64,000 nt of DNA from Sialis fuliginosa (lineage: Eukaryota; Arthropoda; Insecta; Megaloptera; Sialidae). The notes under the pieces are model-generated. The model had not been told where the DNA came from and made no database searches. It worked only from the letters and a program-made list of their open reading frames with translations. Location of the stretch: contig OY540809.1 in assembly GCA_961205875.1 (NCBI GenBank), forward strand, positions 23,572,267-23,636,266, in the 5' to 3' direction. Every line of letters begins with the position of its first letter. The stretch's first letter is position 1. Of the stretch, positions 9,551-19,822 are shown in pieces. The translations under genes were made by a program, and so were the position numbers.

Positions 9551-10237
9551 AAAAATGGCTTGGCATGCTGGTGATGAATTTATATTTTCTGATGAGAAGT
9601 TATTTCTTCTGGAGCAATCCCACAACTTCCAGTATGACAGAGTTTGGTCTGCTGGGATTGAGAACATTCCGGAAGACAAAAGATACGTTCCAAGATTCAA
9701 GAATGCTGCGTCGGTCATGGTTTGGGCCACCATCAGCCCAAGAAGCAAATTACCCTTAATTTTTATTGAAAAAGGCGTAAAAATCAATGCAAAATACTAT
9801 TTGGAGAAACTATTGAAAAAAAATGTCATGCCAAATGTTAACAATTTATTTGGAAATGATTATTATTGATTTCAACAAGATAGAGCCCCCTTCCACACAG
9901 CAAACATTATTCAAGCATGGTGTAAAGATAATTTGGTAAATTTTTTGTTGACGAATTAATGGCAACCAAGCTCTCCCGATTGCAATCCTCCGATTATTTT
10001 GTATGGTCATATATGTTGTCTAAGCTCCCAGATTACAAATTATCAAATTTGCAGCAATTTAAGAATGTTATTCTCAAAATTTGGGAGAAAATGCAAATGG
10101 AAACAGTACGTGCCTCTTGCAATGACTTTGAAAAAATATTGAAGATAGTTATCAAAGTTAAAAGAGTGGTTATTACCAAAAAAATTTTATATATTTTCAA
10201 TACATATGTCTACTTTAAGAATTTAATAAACACTTAA
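9549..10237 (+). pseudogene. Mariner-family transposase relic (catalytic domain only)
   Basis: Conceptual translation in changing frames gives the DDE/D catalytic core of a Tc1/mariner transposase. First Asp: FSDEKLF (about 9586-9606). Then DRVWSAG and SVMVWATIS, typical of the family. Second Asp: FQQDRAPFHTA (about 9871-9903). Third motif: WQPSSPDCNP followed, after a frameshift, by DYFVW (about 9959-10005). Counting the in-frame stop as one residue, 37 positions separate the second and third Asp, which fits the DD37D (maT) group. Defects are a TGA stop near 9868, a TAA near 9957 and a frameshift near 9990. The N-terminal helix-turn-helix part is absent, so the relic cannot encode a working enzyme. 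Assignment to mariner is firm, to maT tentative. Confidence 0.8.
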
Positions 10238-10306
10238 CTGAAACTTCATTATAAATTTAATATTTAAGCGTTTTCATTTGTATCATAATATAATTGGCAC
10301 GGTGTA

Positions 10307-10824
10307 TATTTTTGTTTAATCAAGACAAATTCAAGAACTCATAGAACCCCGGCTAAATGAATAAAAAATAGAAACAATACATACAGATAATTTTGACATA
10401 ATTCTGTAGTGTGAAAGCCCTTGTTCTGTGATAGCCTTATTAAAACTGCAATTTTTCTTTCAGGAAATTCTTATAAAAAACGGCTCTATAAAGTACCATA
10501 TAATGAGGCAGACGTGTAACTTTATGAGCAAAGTGTAAATGACTACACTTTACTCATTCATGAACAGACAAAGAGGACAATAGAATACATAAGGGTATTG
10601 TTATACAGCCGTCTTTTTCTGCCGTATTAGAAATTTCATATACGGGTAAAAGAAAATTAAGGTACGGCTACCAGATTTTATATTATTAATTTATCTAACG
10701 TAATTTTATTTTGTAGAAATGAAACGATGCTGTGATTATGAAAATTTTATGACTATGGAAATATATGTTTTATAAATTGATTTATATATTAGGTTCATTT
10801 TTTATATTTACATATTTATTAAGT
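10307..10824. other. No gene recognised; one short hairpin
   Basis: The only structure noted is a 14-bp hairpin at about 10527-10560, ATGAGCAAAGTGTA with TACACTTTACTCAT across a 6-base loop and one mismatch. Confidence 0.4.
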
Positions 10825-10825
10825 A

Positions 10826-11557
10826 GGGTCATTTCGGGTGAGAAGCACCATAACGATAGATGCACCACTTTTTGTACCGCCTGCACCAAAAGGTTGTCAA
10901 CAATTTAAAATTGTGTTATTTATGTGCAATAAAAATTTAAAAACTTTTCGTTACTAAAAAATTGTGTCAAATATTGACAGAACGGTGAGTAAATTTTTCA
11001 TTACCTTGTTGTCGCATAGTTTAAACTATTATCGTTTATTTATATAATTACATTAGTTTCATCTCTCGCTATAATAACATGTTTTGACATTTTTTTTTGC
11101 ACTCTGGTTTCTATTATGTATTTTTTAAACATGCTGAGTATTGCTGAAGATGTATAAAATGAAAGTAAATACTTCCACCCAGGATCCCCACATTCTGCTT
11201 CTTCCAAAGCAACATGGACAGTAAAACAACTCAAGGAAGTTATTCTAAATCTAAAGAAATGGATCTAAATGCCATATCTAGGGAGTATGAAATTTCAAAA
11301 AAACAGGCCAACATTTTGTTTTTAATAAATATAAATATCTAATTCTAGATAATAGGATAAAGTAAAAATATGTTTGATTTTTTTGTTTCAAATCACAACA
11401 AGTGGAGTTGTGCTTCTCAACATCCCCCCACCTTTTTTCGAGAAGTCCACTTTCACCCCAAAATATACAAAACTAAAAACATATAAAAAGGCTGAAAAGA
11501 TCATATTTTATTGTGTTACGAAAAAAAATCCTGAAATAAGCTTAAAATTTTAGGCGA
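10826..11557. repeat. R9 repeat region
   Basis: The 3' part (about 11395-11556) has GTGCTTCTCAACATCCCCCC, GAGAAGTCCACTTTCACCCC, TTTATTGTGTTACGAAAAAA and CTGAAATAAGCTTAAAATTT. The same sequence runs on the opposite strand at 23538-23740. The left edge GTAGGGTCATTTCGGGTGAG with GAAGCACC could be the other terminus, but the inverted repeat is weak. No coding capacity. Confidence 0.5.
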
Positions 11558-11871
11558 TTAATTATAATGTTTTATAAACGGTGTCAGTACCGATAAATAC
11601 CGCAGAACGTCGCTAGTCGCTACGTATCTCGACAACAGCGTGACGTAGAATCTTCCGTTAGACGGCATCTGTGCTCCTTTCTTTGTCTTTGATCTCAGAC
11701 GTATACGTCAGAACAATGGACTTCAATTAGCAGTCTCTCGCCTCGATGACCTACTCATATTCTACACCTCACAAACACACACACACACATACACACACAC
11801 ACACATACAAAAACACACATACCCTTACAAATAAAACAGTGCCGGGTTACCTCGATACTGAGGAACATAAA
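11558..11871. other. Single-copy-looking DNA with a CA microsatellite
   Basis: About 11590-11760 is relatively G+C-rich (GTCGCTAGTCGCTACGTATC, GACGTATACGTCAG) with no repeat partner seen. About 11768-11822 is an interrupted (CA)n microsatellite with CATA steps. No convincing exon. Confidence 0.5.
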
Positions 11872-12070
11872 AGTAGACGGCGGAAAAAAATTGATGAATT
11901 TTGGGAATTATTATCTCAATAACTATTTGTTCGACTTAATCCAGGTTTGTTTTTAAAAAAAAATCGCGAAATGGCTTGATAAAAATAATAATAATTGAGT
12001 AAAAAAAACCTACGTTCCGAAGGGCATCATACTTTTACTTCTAAGAATCTCTTTGAAATTTCTGTTTCAG

Positions 12071-12170
12071 ATCAATCGACTGCCAGTAATCCTGGAAACC
12101 GCATCAAGGGACATGTTTTACGCCAGCCACGACAGCAGTGCTCCCAGTCGATATATATTCATTAAAAAAT
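12071..12170 (+). other. Exon-like segment after a splice-acceptor-like site (unproven)
   Basis: TTTGAAATTTCTGTTTCAG ends at 12070 and resembles a good 3' splice site. The next 100 bases are far richer in G+C than the surroundings and open in frame from 12071, translating as INRLPVILETASRDMFY and onward (about 33 codons). A second frame is open too, to a TAA near 12163. AAT|GTAAAC at 12170/12171 could be a donor. I do not recognise the protein. It sits in the loop of a foldback element, so it could equally be transposon-internal sequence. Treat as a candidate only. Confidence 0.25.
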
Positions 12171-12201
12171 GTAAACATACCTCAATATATATACTTTAGA
12201 A

Positions 12202-12792
12202 CAGGGACTTGAACCTGAACCCGAATCTGAACCGTAAACCCGAAAAACCCCGTATTTTTCATTAACCTGAAGCCAAACCGAAACGCTATATTTCAAAGTC
12301 AACGAACCTGAATCCGAACCCGAACCTTTTCAAGGATAACCGGTAACCATATATTTTTAAAAGGTTCAATAAATTATTTTTAATATTTTAATATTTTCCT
12401 CCGATAATTTTTAAAAGAGATTATAAAATGTACTAATACTGGAAATCTGTTTGAATTTTATGATATGATGTGACTTATCAAGTCAACTACTGAAATTTAC
12501 ATATTTTTCACTTTATTTTTTAATTCTATAACTGAATTACATTTCAATTTGCAAAAAAATCTGAAAAATAGAAATTTCAATATTTCAAATGTAATTTTAT
12601 TTTTTGCCCTTTTTTCTAGCAATATTTTAATGGCTATTAATGAATTTTTCTTCTTCAGAAAATATTTTATTTGTTAATTTTTTTTTTTTTTTTAAATAAT
12701 TTTCTTTCAATTACAAACTTGAAACCAAACCCGAACCCGAACCGAACCCGAACCGAAACCGAACCATCAATAAATTCCGGTTCAAGTCCCTG
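12202..12792. mobile_element. hAT-like MITE, 591 bp, 8-bp duplication
   Basis: Ends are CAGGGACTTGAACC and GGTTCAAGTCCCTG. The target duplication CTTTAGAA is exact (12194-12201 and 12793-12800). Subterminal regions are full of GAACCCGAACC-type repeats on one strand. The 8-bp duplication and CAGRG ends fit the hAT superfamily. A similar design is at 30029-30401. Confidence 0.85.
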
Positions 12793-12924
12793 CTTTAGAA
12801 TAATACAAACTTGGATTAAATTGAAGAAATAGTTATTGAGATAATAATTCTCAAAATTTACCTATTTTTTCGCCGTCTACTCATATGTTCCCCCTTAAGA
12901 AGTCAAACCGATTGGTGTTAATTA

Positions 12925-13160
12925 TATCGGGTGATTTATTTAAAATTGAGACAAGCAAATATCTTGAAAACTAAGGATTTTCAGGGAAAATGTTTGGTAC
13001 AAAAGTCTCAGGGTTAGGATGAGATAACCCAAGTGAGCTAAAAAATTTGACCTTTTCAAGGTCATTTTCAAGTCAACCTCATTTTTGTAAATCAAAATTA
13101 CTTCTTTTTTTGCAGTTTCATTTTTGACAGAAAAAAAACTTTTGTCTGGTATACTTATTA
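12925..13160. repeat. Old dispersed repeat related to 486-739
   Basis: CTTGAAAACTAAGGATTTTC, TTTTTGACAG and AAGGTCATTTTCAAGTCAAC echo the repeat at 486-739. Divergence is high and the relationship was judged by eye. Confidence 0.35.
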
Positions 13161-13899
13161 ACTACATTTTTTATTTGTATTTATTTTGAATATATTTCAG
13201 CCAACGTTTTATCTCACTTAATAAAGAATATATTAACGTTAAAATACGGCTATATTAGAAATCCCTCCTTAAATAGTATAATATTGTTTAAAATAAAAAA
13301 AAGAAACTAGCAAAAGTATGCCAATTACAACCAGTAACTAACAATTAGCGATCACAGTTCACTGGAAATGTTCAGAGGTTATAAAAACCGTTGTTATCAA
13401 TTGGGCAATCGATATCGAGTGAACGAAGCGGATATTCATTAAAAAATAAATCGAAAACACAAAATTTCTATTTATGAGACAATTAGATTTTTGTGTCCAG
13501 TAACGCAATCAGAAGTCCTAAAAATGTCCAATCCGTCATTTCCGAAATATCTTCATGAACACAACCCCTTAGTACGATTCTTATTTCCTGTTTAGTGCCC
13601 CCCCCCCCCACTTTTACTACCCTTATAATCCAAGACTACTTTGAATAGGTGTTCCGCGTGTGTGTGAAATAGTCAAGAAAGTTATAGGGTTCTCGTGTTA
13701 AAGGGGGCGAGTTTTTATAGCAGGGTTTAAACCTTTTGTTGTGCATTTTTTACGGTTTTCAGCCCGTACTTCAACTCAGCCAATTAGTGCCGTGTTATTT
13801 ATTTATTTTATTACTAAATACATCAATATTTCCGAAATATCGGGGTTGTACTTTATGCATGTATGTTGTAGGTACGTGTCTTTATCCCGAAAACTGTCA
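13161..13899. other. AT-rich DNA, nothing recognised; poly-C tract
   Basis: A run of 12 C lies at about 13598-13609. Two overlapping short plus-strand frames around 13736-13959 show no known motif and run into the hAT-like MITE, so they are not called as genes. Confidence 0.4.
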
Positions 13900-13907
13900 T
13901 TCCGAAT

Positions 13908-14585
13908 TAGAGCTGGGCGCGTGAGTAATTTTTGCTCACGATCACGCACGCTCACGTAAGAAAAAATTTTAGTCACGCCCGCTCACTCACGGTTACAAAA
14001 AAAGAATTCACGATCACGCACGCTCACGAATTATATTTTTTTACTCACGCCCGATCACGCACGTGATCAGATTTAATCTAATTGTTGTAAATTAAATTTT
14101 GAAATGATGAAAATTAATGTTTTTTACGTGCAATATATTGTGTATATTTTATATTCATATAATTTTCTTCTAAATTACATTCTAGTACACAAAGAAAACA
14201 ACAAGAAAATAAAGCTACAATGCATTTTTAAATCTTTTTTTGGTGTTCTGGTATAGTTGGCAATACTGACCATGTGAAAGTGGTTCTAAAAATAGCATTT
14301 ATTTTTTATACTATATTTTTTAATGTCAAAATTCGTTTTAAAACATTACCTATTATATTTATGCATTATTAGTTCAGATATTAAAAAAAAGGTCAAATAA
14401 GTTTATAAAAAAAATTATCTTTAAAATATACTCACGGACTCACGCACGAGAAAAATGTACTCACGCACGGTTGTTTTAATTTGACTCACGATCACGCCCG
14501 CTCACGATTCAAGATTTGAAAATTGCTCACGCTCACGCAGATAACGGTCGTGACCCGAAAAATTCACGGCCCGCGCCCAGCTCTA
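13908..14585. mobile_element. hAT-like MITE, 678 bp, 8-bp duplication
   Basis: Ends are TAGAGCTGGGCGCG and CGCGCCCAGCTCTA. The target duplication TTCCGAAT is exact (13900-13907, 14586-14593). Subterminal arrays of CTCACGCACG/CTCACGATCACG units occur at both sides (13924-14065 and 14430-14575), as expected for clustered transposase-binding sites. The interior is AT-rich and has no transposase frame. Confidence 0.85.
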
Positions 14586-14593
14586 TTCCGAAT

Positions 14594-14978
14594 ATCGTTC
14601 TCAAAAATCGATTCCCTAAGTCAATTATTTAAAAAAAGTGGGTATGCGGTGTAGGTACTTATGTACACTCTGTACACATATATAAGCGCGTTAGAAGTTA
14701 TACTTCTTTGGCGTAGTGACATCTAGCGTTCAAATGCAAAACTAAAAACCTGTTTTACCGACTATCATAACAAAAATCTGTATTATCTACACCTAACCTA
14801 ACTTCATAGTGTTGTTTTCCTTTCGCGCATCATTGCCGTTGCATTACTATTTCACTCTGAATGCGCCTAAAGAAGTATAACTTCAAAAATCATGTATTGG
14901 ATTGTGCCAGAAATTAACGATGGATAATATAACAGAAAGTTCTATCTAACTCAGATAAAAGATTATTTGTTTTTGTTA
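14594..14978. other. Mostly unclassified; R2 fragment on the minus strand
   Basis: About 14747-14795 (CTGTTTTACCGACTATCATA, then AC and AAAAATCTGTATTA) is the reverse complement of an internal R2 block. The rest shows no feature. Confidence 0.45.
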
Positions 14979-14980
14979 TA

Positions 14981-15925
14981 CAGGTGTCAAAGTTAAGCGT
15001 GATATGATTGGAGATTTCCTAAACGGTAAGAGATACAGATTCGGTTTAAACGAGATTAATTATTTGTAAAGAAGGAGTGAGTATTACTACACCAAAAAAT
15101 ATTAATAATTCTATGTGGTTTAAGTGGTATACTCAAAAATCTGAAAACGTCAACGTAGATGGGTACTTTCTGTTTGTAGTTTCTTAAAGTACTTTTTATG
15201 TAGAATTGATTGGAGCATTTAGAATTTTTATATCACTTTTAGTTTCTGAATTACACTTTAGTTTTTCTTATAGGCCACTTAGTTGGTTATAGCATATTTG
15301 AACGTGTTATTTTAATCTACTTTACAACGATATGTCACTTATCATATTTATTTTCGAAAATAAGTCGAAGTACTAAATACTAGTAATATTTATAATTTAT
15401 AAAGTACTTATTTTATTACAAACATTTAAGTAGGCCATGAAAAACAAAAATTGTTAAGCAAAAATCACAATAACAACAATCAAAATAACAAATGAATATT
15501 TGAAAACAATAAACTATTACAAAACAATGTTCTTACTTTTTTTCGAAAATAAATATGGCAAGTTACATATCGTTTTAAAGTAAAGAAAAAAATACGTTCA
15601 AATATGCTATAGCCAACTTAGTGGTCCATAAGAAAAACTAAAGTTAGGGCTTATAACTCGGAAACTAAAAGTGATATAAAAATTCTAAATACTCCAATCA
15701 ATTCTACACAAAAAGTGCTTTAAGAAATCGCAAACAAAAAGTACCTACCAACTTTGACAAAAAAGTTATAGCCAGTTAAAGAATTTCCGAATTTTCATAT
15801 TTTTTGGTATACCACCTAAACCAAATACAATTATTCATATTTTTTGTTTATCTGATTTAACCGAATCTGTATCTCATACCGTTTAGGAAATCCCCATGCA
15901 TTTCACGCTTATGTTGGACACCCTG
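14981..15925. mobile_element. Foldback MITE, 945 bp, TA target, CAGGGTGTC-type ends
   Basis: Arms 14981 to about 15372 and about 15540-15925 are diverged reverse complements: GATTTCCTAAACGGTAAGAG and AGATACAGATTCGGTT on the left, AACCGAATCTGTATCTCATA and CCGTTTAGGAAATCC on the right. TA flanks both ends (14979-14980 and 15926-15927). Outer sequence CAGGTGTC/GGACACCCTG is a terminus shared with fragments elsewhere in the window. The arms are less alike than those of 8081-8929, so this copy looks older. Confidence 0.75.
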
Positions 15926-15927
15926 TA

Positions 15928-16480
15928 CACTCAATTGACTATATTAGTTGAACATATCTGAACTGATCTAACAATAAGCTAGCAAGATCATACAAGAGAG
16001 CGTCAACTTACTATAATAGGTAGGAGCTATTACAATGAATTGGGTTATTCAGAAGAAAAATTAAATCTAAAAACTATAACTACTATACCAATATATCGAT
16101 TTTTTAAGTTTATACAATACCTACCAATAAGTACCTACTCGACTATCAAAAAAAATTTCATCACAATTTATTAACAATAAATTGAAAAAAAAGCATTCAA
16201 CTTGACATTTTACAAGTACGTTCTACAATATTGATTTTCTTGAGTATTTGTCTTAAAATTTCAACAAAGGTACTTATCTATAATAATATAGAGGTCCCAT
16301 TTATTCCATATATACAGTTTTTTCCACAAACATTTGAGTAAATATATAGGTTATAAACATGGTAATTTAAAAAAATTCTCATACGAATTATTTTAAAGTT
16401 TGTTTTGTTTGATAAACCATTAAGAAAACAATTAAACTGATTTTTTTAAAAAACCTTAAAATACTGAAAATATAATAATT
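15928..16480. other. AT-rich DNA, nothing recognised
   Basis: No repeat partner or coding signal was noted. Confidence 0.4.
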
Positions 16481-16483
16481 AAA

Positions 16484-16740
16484 AAACAGTTTTTGAAGTC
16501 GGTTTTATTTTTTTCTTCCTTAAAAAGTTTTTTATTTACTTGTCACTAACTTCTTACACTGTTAAATTTAATTTTTATATACTTTTCAGTGTGTTTTTTT
16601 AAGTCGGTTTAAGTTTTTTATACTTTCCTTTGAATTTTTATAATAACTCCGAAACTACACCAGATATTTTTATAAAACTTGGTAAACAAAATTTTTTGTG
16701 AAAAAAAACGAATTTTCAGTTTCAACCGAAGCGTCCCAAT
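16484..16740 (+). repeat. R5 repeat fragment
   Basis: AACAGTTTTTGAAGTCGGTT, a TTTTTCTTCCTTAAAAAGTT block and ATATACTTTTCAGTGTGTTT are the R5 hallmarks. It then degenerates into AT-rich sequence. Confidence 0.6.
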
Positions 16741-17030
16741 TAATTATTGATTTATTGATTATTTTGAATTAAAAAATAAAGCGAAAACAGAATGAACTTT
16801 TTGTCTTAAAATCATGCACATTTTAAGCCCATTCAATATTGACATTCAATTATGAAACACCATGTATATATAGTTATATTTTTATACTTTTATTCTATAT
16901 TTTGATAATTACTAGGTAATTAACTTTATTTTTTAATATGTACTATGGGCTTCAGAAGTCGTCTTCCACCATAAAGGTCAGAATCGCTTACAACAGATTC
17001 GAAGTATTAAGACAAACATCATCGGTTATC
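16741..17030. other. AT-rich DNA, nothing recognised
   Basis: No feature beyond base composition. CAATTATGAAACACCATGTA near 16850 may be the worn end of a CAGGGTGTTTC-like element. Confidence 0.3.
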
Positions 17031-17032
17031 TT

Positions 17033-17285
17033 TTTCTAGGGCGGAGCTTATATAGTTACATAATTTTAAATAAAAACACAAATATTCGTCCATTTCATTA
17101 ATTAATTTTATATCAATTTTAACGTATTTAAATACTAAAAGTTCGGAATAATATCTGTCTTCGTTTGGTACATGGAGAAATGATTTAAATATTATAATAA
17201 TCAAATGGGAGGAGCCTACTAAGTTTGTGATATGCAAATTTGAATGAAAACTGGACGACCACTTCTTCATTTCACTGTACATATT
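17033..17285 (+). repeat. R8 family repeat, second copy
   Basis: Aligned with 2029-2398, this copy lacks the ATCAAATATTTATTGCCACA segment and otherwise shares GGAGCCTACTAAGTTTGTGA and AAAACTGGACGACCACTTCT. Confidence 0.7.
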
Positions 17286-17341
17286 TAGTAATATAACTTT
17301 TTCAACACATCTCTATAAGTTTTGTTTAATTTTCGATCTAT

Positions 17342-17410
17342 CTATCTATGTATTTATATTATCAAATTGAGAACATCCTCCTTTATTGAAATTGGTTAAA
17401 AATAACCATT
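17342..17410 (-). repeat. R5 repeat fragment
   Basis: TATCAAATTGAGAACATCCT followed by CCTTTATTGAAATTGGTTAA is the minus-strand version of the R5 GAGGAGGTTCTCAATT start. Confidence 0.55.
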
Positions 17411-17795
17411 AATTTTAACTGCCATCAGTTATATTAATACGCGAAGACTATTTGATTTTATTTGAATTTCCCCGGATCCTACACTATACTAATTATGCCC
17501 CCCTCTGTATAATTACCTAATACAAACTGTATAGGAAAACACGGATTAAATTAATACATATCTCTTGACACAACATCTCAAACCAAGTAAAGCGGAATAA
17601 TTTCACCACCGCTTACATCCCGCGTATACTCTCGACCCCTTCGCCGACGTGCACTGTAATTGTGAGGAACATTACGATACTTCACTCTCGTGTTTTAGTG
17701 TTACATGCATACATCACATGTCAAAACTTATTGTCGGTTAATTACAACCGTCTACATGCGCTACTCAAAATGTTCACAGTGTATATTATTATTTA
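17411..17795. other. Single-copy-looking DNA, moderate G+C
   Basis: About 17575-17770 (CACCGCTTACATCCCGCGTA, CTTCGCCGACGTGCACTGTA) has no partner in the window and no long open frame. It could be host regulatory or intronic DNA; nothing more can be said. Confidence 0.35.
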
Positions 17796-18473
17796 GTACT
17801 AGCTGTTACACGCGACTTCGTCCGCATGGTAATACAGATTTCTGTTATGATAGTCGATAAAACTTCTATTTACTTTCGCATTAAATGAAAAAAAAATTAA
17901 AACAGAACATAAAACAGCTGTCTAAATGAACTTGCACACGGTGCTCTGGAAGCCAACTTTAATAAAAAAATTGATTACCTCTGATTTTTTTTTATAATTC
18001 AATTCTTTGGTATTTAAGGAACATTTTAAGACCAAAAAAAAAAGATCGCCTTGGCGCTTTTTTAATAATTCATAAAACAAAAAAATACATCAATCCTGTG
18101 CAGATCATAACGCGATTTTTTTTAATTTGTTATTGTTTATTAACTTTTTACTCTACAAAATAAACAAAAAAAATAAAAAACAAAAAATTATTGGAATTCG
18201 AACTCGGGACTGATTGTTTATAAGATCTTTTATAATTTTTTGTAAATTTTGAAATATAAACCAAACGGTATTTTATATCGAAAAATCACAAGAGACACAA
18301 TAATTAAAATAAAAAAGTACAAATGTTTCGGGATACAAAGTAGCCTGTATCTTTCCTCAGGATGCAAGCTATCTCCCTGCCAAATTTCATCAAGATCGGT
18401 TCAGCGGTTTAATCGTGAAAATGTAACAAAACAGAGAGACAGTTACTTTCGCATTTATAATATATGTATATAA
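17796..18473 (+). mobile_element. R2 SINE-like repeat split by an insert
   Basis: The head TAGCTGTTACACGCGACTTC and GTTATGATAGTCGATAAAAC (17801-17861) and the tail GGGATACAAAGTAGCCTGTA to TTTCGCATTTATAATATATG (18328-18471) are R2. The intervening ~450 bp are foreign. Near 18195 the insert's minus strand reads TCCCGAGTTCGAATTCC, which resembles a tRNA T-arm/B-box, hinting that the insert may be a tRNA-derived SINE. No A-box could be confirmed. Confidence 0.6.
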
Positions 18474-19345
18474 AACGCAACGTCTGTCGGTCTGTCCGTT
18501 AGTGCACTTATCACTCGAGAACCACTTATCCGATTTACGTGTTTCTTTAATGGATAGATATGTTCTTTGGCCAGGTTTTAGTATAACTTTGTTACATTAG
18601 GTAGCATAAGGAATAAGCAGTGACGATAATAGTAAATCAAGTCGGAAAAAAGTTCGCAATACCCTACCTAAACCGTTAAATACTGAACAAAAAAATGTAG
18701 TAAAGAATTGTGTAGAATAAAGTCTCCCACAGACCGAAGTGAAACATTCGCAGCGGCTGCGAATAATTCGTGCCGCAGAAATGAAGTACATGGCGGCTTA
18801 TGTACGTATTCAATCCGGCGCGGCAGTTAACGCCGAGAGTGCGGTTTTGCAGCGTTTTTATTCGTTGGATATTTAAAACGCGTTCGGTAGCATTTTAATC
18901 GCTGCCGCGCTTGTTTTAAGACCAAAAAAAGTTATATTATTTATAAGAAAGCATATTTTACAGTATACTTATGGTATACTACAATTTTTAAAACTTTTAA
19001 TTTACGATTTTATTATAAAATACAAATTTGAAATAAGGTTTTCAACAATTTTAATCAAAATATTACCTATTTTATGTCAAAAATTACATATACGAGTGTC
19101 AGATAGCATCGAATAGCACGTGTGTAAGAAAAACAAATGACTTGATAAAATAAACGCACCACGTCGCGTCAGTGTGAACAGACTTGCGAATTCCACAGTC
19201 GCAACAAACGCGTTCGTCTTTATCCGCGCCGCAGCCGCTGCGAATGTTTCGAGTTAGTCTAAAGTAATTCAACTATATTTTTCAAAAATCCTAAACAATA
19301 ATTCCATAGTATACGCGAGCGAAGCCGCGTGCACAGCTGTCTATA
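18474..19345 (-). mobile_element. R3 SINE-like repeat on the minus strand, interrupted
   Basis: Read on the minus strand, the head AGCTGTGCACGCGGCTTCGC (about 19318-19337) leads through CAATAATTCC- and AAAATATAGTTGAATTACTT-like sequence. The second half (18474-18722) carries GTAACAAAG, AGAACATATC, CACGTAAATCGGATAAGTGG, TTCTCGAGTGATAAGTGC and AACGTTGCGTTTTA-like features. An unrelated element (18731-19260) separates the halves. Confidence 0.7.
18731..19260. mobile_element. Inverted-repeat element with GC-rich ends, 530 bp
   Basis: Left end AGACCGAAGTGAAACATTCG then CAGCGGCTGCG; the right end is CGCAGCCGCTGCG then AATGTTTCGAGTTAGTCT. The match spans about 31 bp. It sits inside an R3 copy, which shows it is an insertion. 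AGTCT occurs at both flanks and may be part of the duplication, but the superfamily is unclear. Interior subterminal sequence is GC-rich and partly palindromic (CCGGCGCGGCAGTTAACGCC). Confidence 0.7.
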
Positions 19346-19822
19346 TATAAAATACCAGAGTACATATATTAAAATCAATATTATATCGGTATATTATGTA
19401 TACAATATATACATGTTTTGTTTATATTTATATGAATTTAATGATATCAAAAAATATTAATAGCTATACATTTGCATGTACAGCGAAACCAAAACATATT
19501 TGCAATGTTACGAACATGTCGACAACACAAAATGCCGTAGGAAATAATAATAGTTGATAATCCATGCGAACAGCTAGTCACCGAACGTCAGCTAGACTTG
19601 ATGGCTACAGACTAGTTCTCTCTATCCCTATACCCATCAATGTCACAGCTTATGCCGTGTTTACACCAAAGAAAACAAAACAGCAACACAGTGTTTGAAA
19701 ACACATCATATTTAAAAATGCATAGGGTTTATTGCACATTTGTCAAAAAAACACGGTTACACACTTATACAGCCTATAGGCTCTCCAAAATTAAAAATTA
19801 CTGTATTTTAATGTGTCTTCTA
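19346..19822. other. Unclassified, AT-rich then mixed composition
   Basis: About 19500-19690 is less AT-rich and has no partner seen. The 61-codon frame at 19640-19825 has no recognisable motif. Confidence 0.35.

Larger units (their letters stand above)
9196..10304 (+). mobile_element. Tc1/mariner-type transposon (DD37D-like), degraded
   Basis: Terminal inverted repeats CACCGTGACAATTATATTCT (left) and the reverse complement of ATAATATAATTGGCACGGTG (right) match over about 27 bp with few changes, and TA flanks both ends (9194-9195, 10305-10306). Length, 1109 bp, suits a mariner-sized element. The 3' two thirds encode the relic catalytic domain described separately. The region that should carry the N-terminal DNA-binding domain is occupied by R6 repeat sequence (9266-9550). 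Confidence 0.75.
11872..12893. mobile_element. Foldback element interrupted by a hAT-like MITE
   Basis: The left arm (about 11872-11960) reads GGAACATAAAAGTAGACGGC and AATTATTATCTCAATAACTA. The right arm (about 12805-12893) is the reverse complement, with TAGTTATTGAGATAATAATT and CGCCGTCTACTCATATGTTC. The arms differ at about ten sites. The space between holds an exon-like segment (12071-12170) and the hAT-like MITE at 12202-12792, which inserted later. Target duplication was not resolved. Confidence 0.7.

Noticed and set aside
9365..9787. 140-codon minus-strand frame, among the longest in the window
   Set aside because: It runs antisense through the R6 repeat and the mariner transposase relic, whose plus-strand translation has clear catalytic motifs.
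11768..11822. Regular repeats considered as a CRISPR array
   Set aside because: This is an interrupted CA microsatellite in eukaryotic DNA; no spacer-repeat alternation exists anywhere in the window.
12779..12792. GGTTCAAGTCCC resembling a tRNA B-box
   Set aside because: It is the terminal inverted repeat of a hAT-like MITE, with an exact 8-bp duplication outside it.
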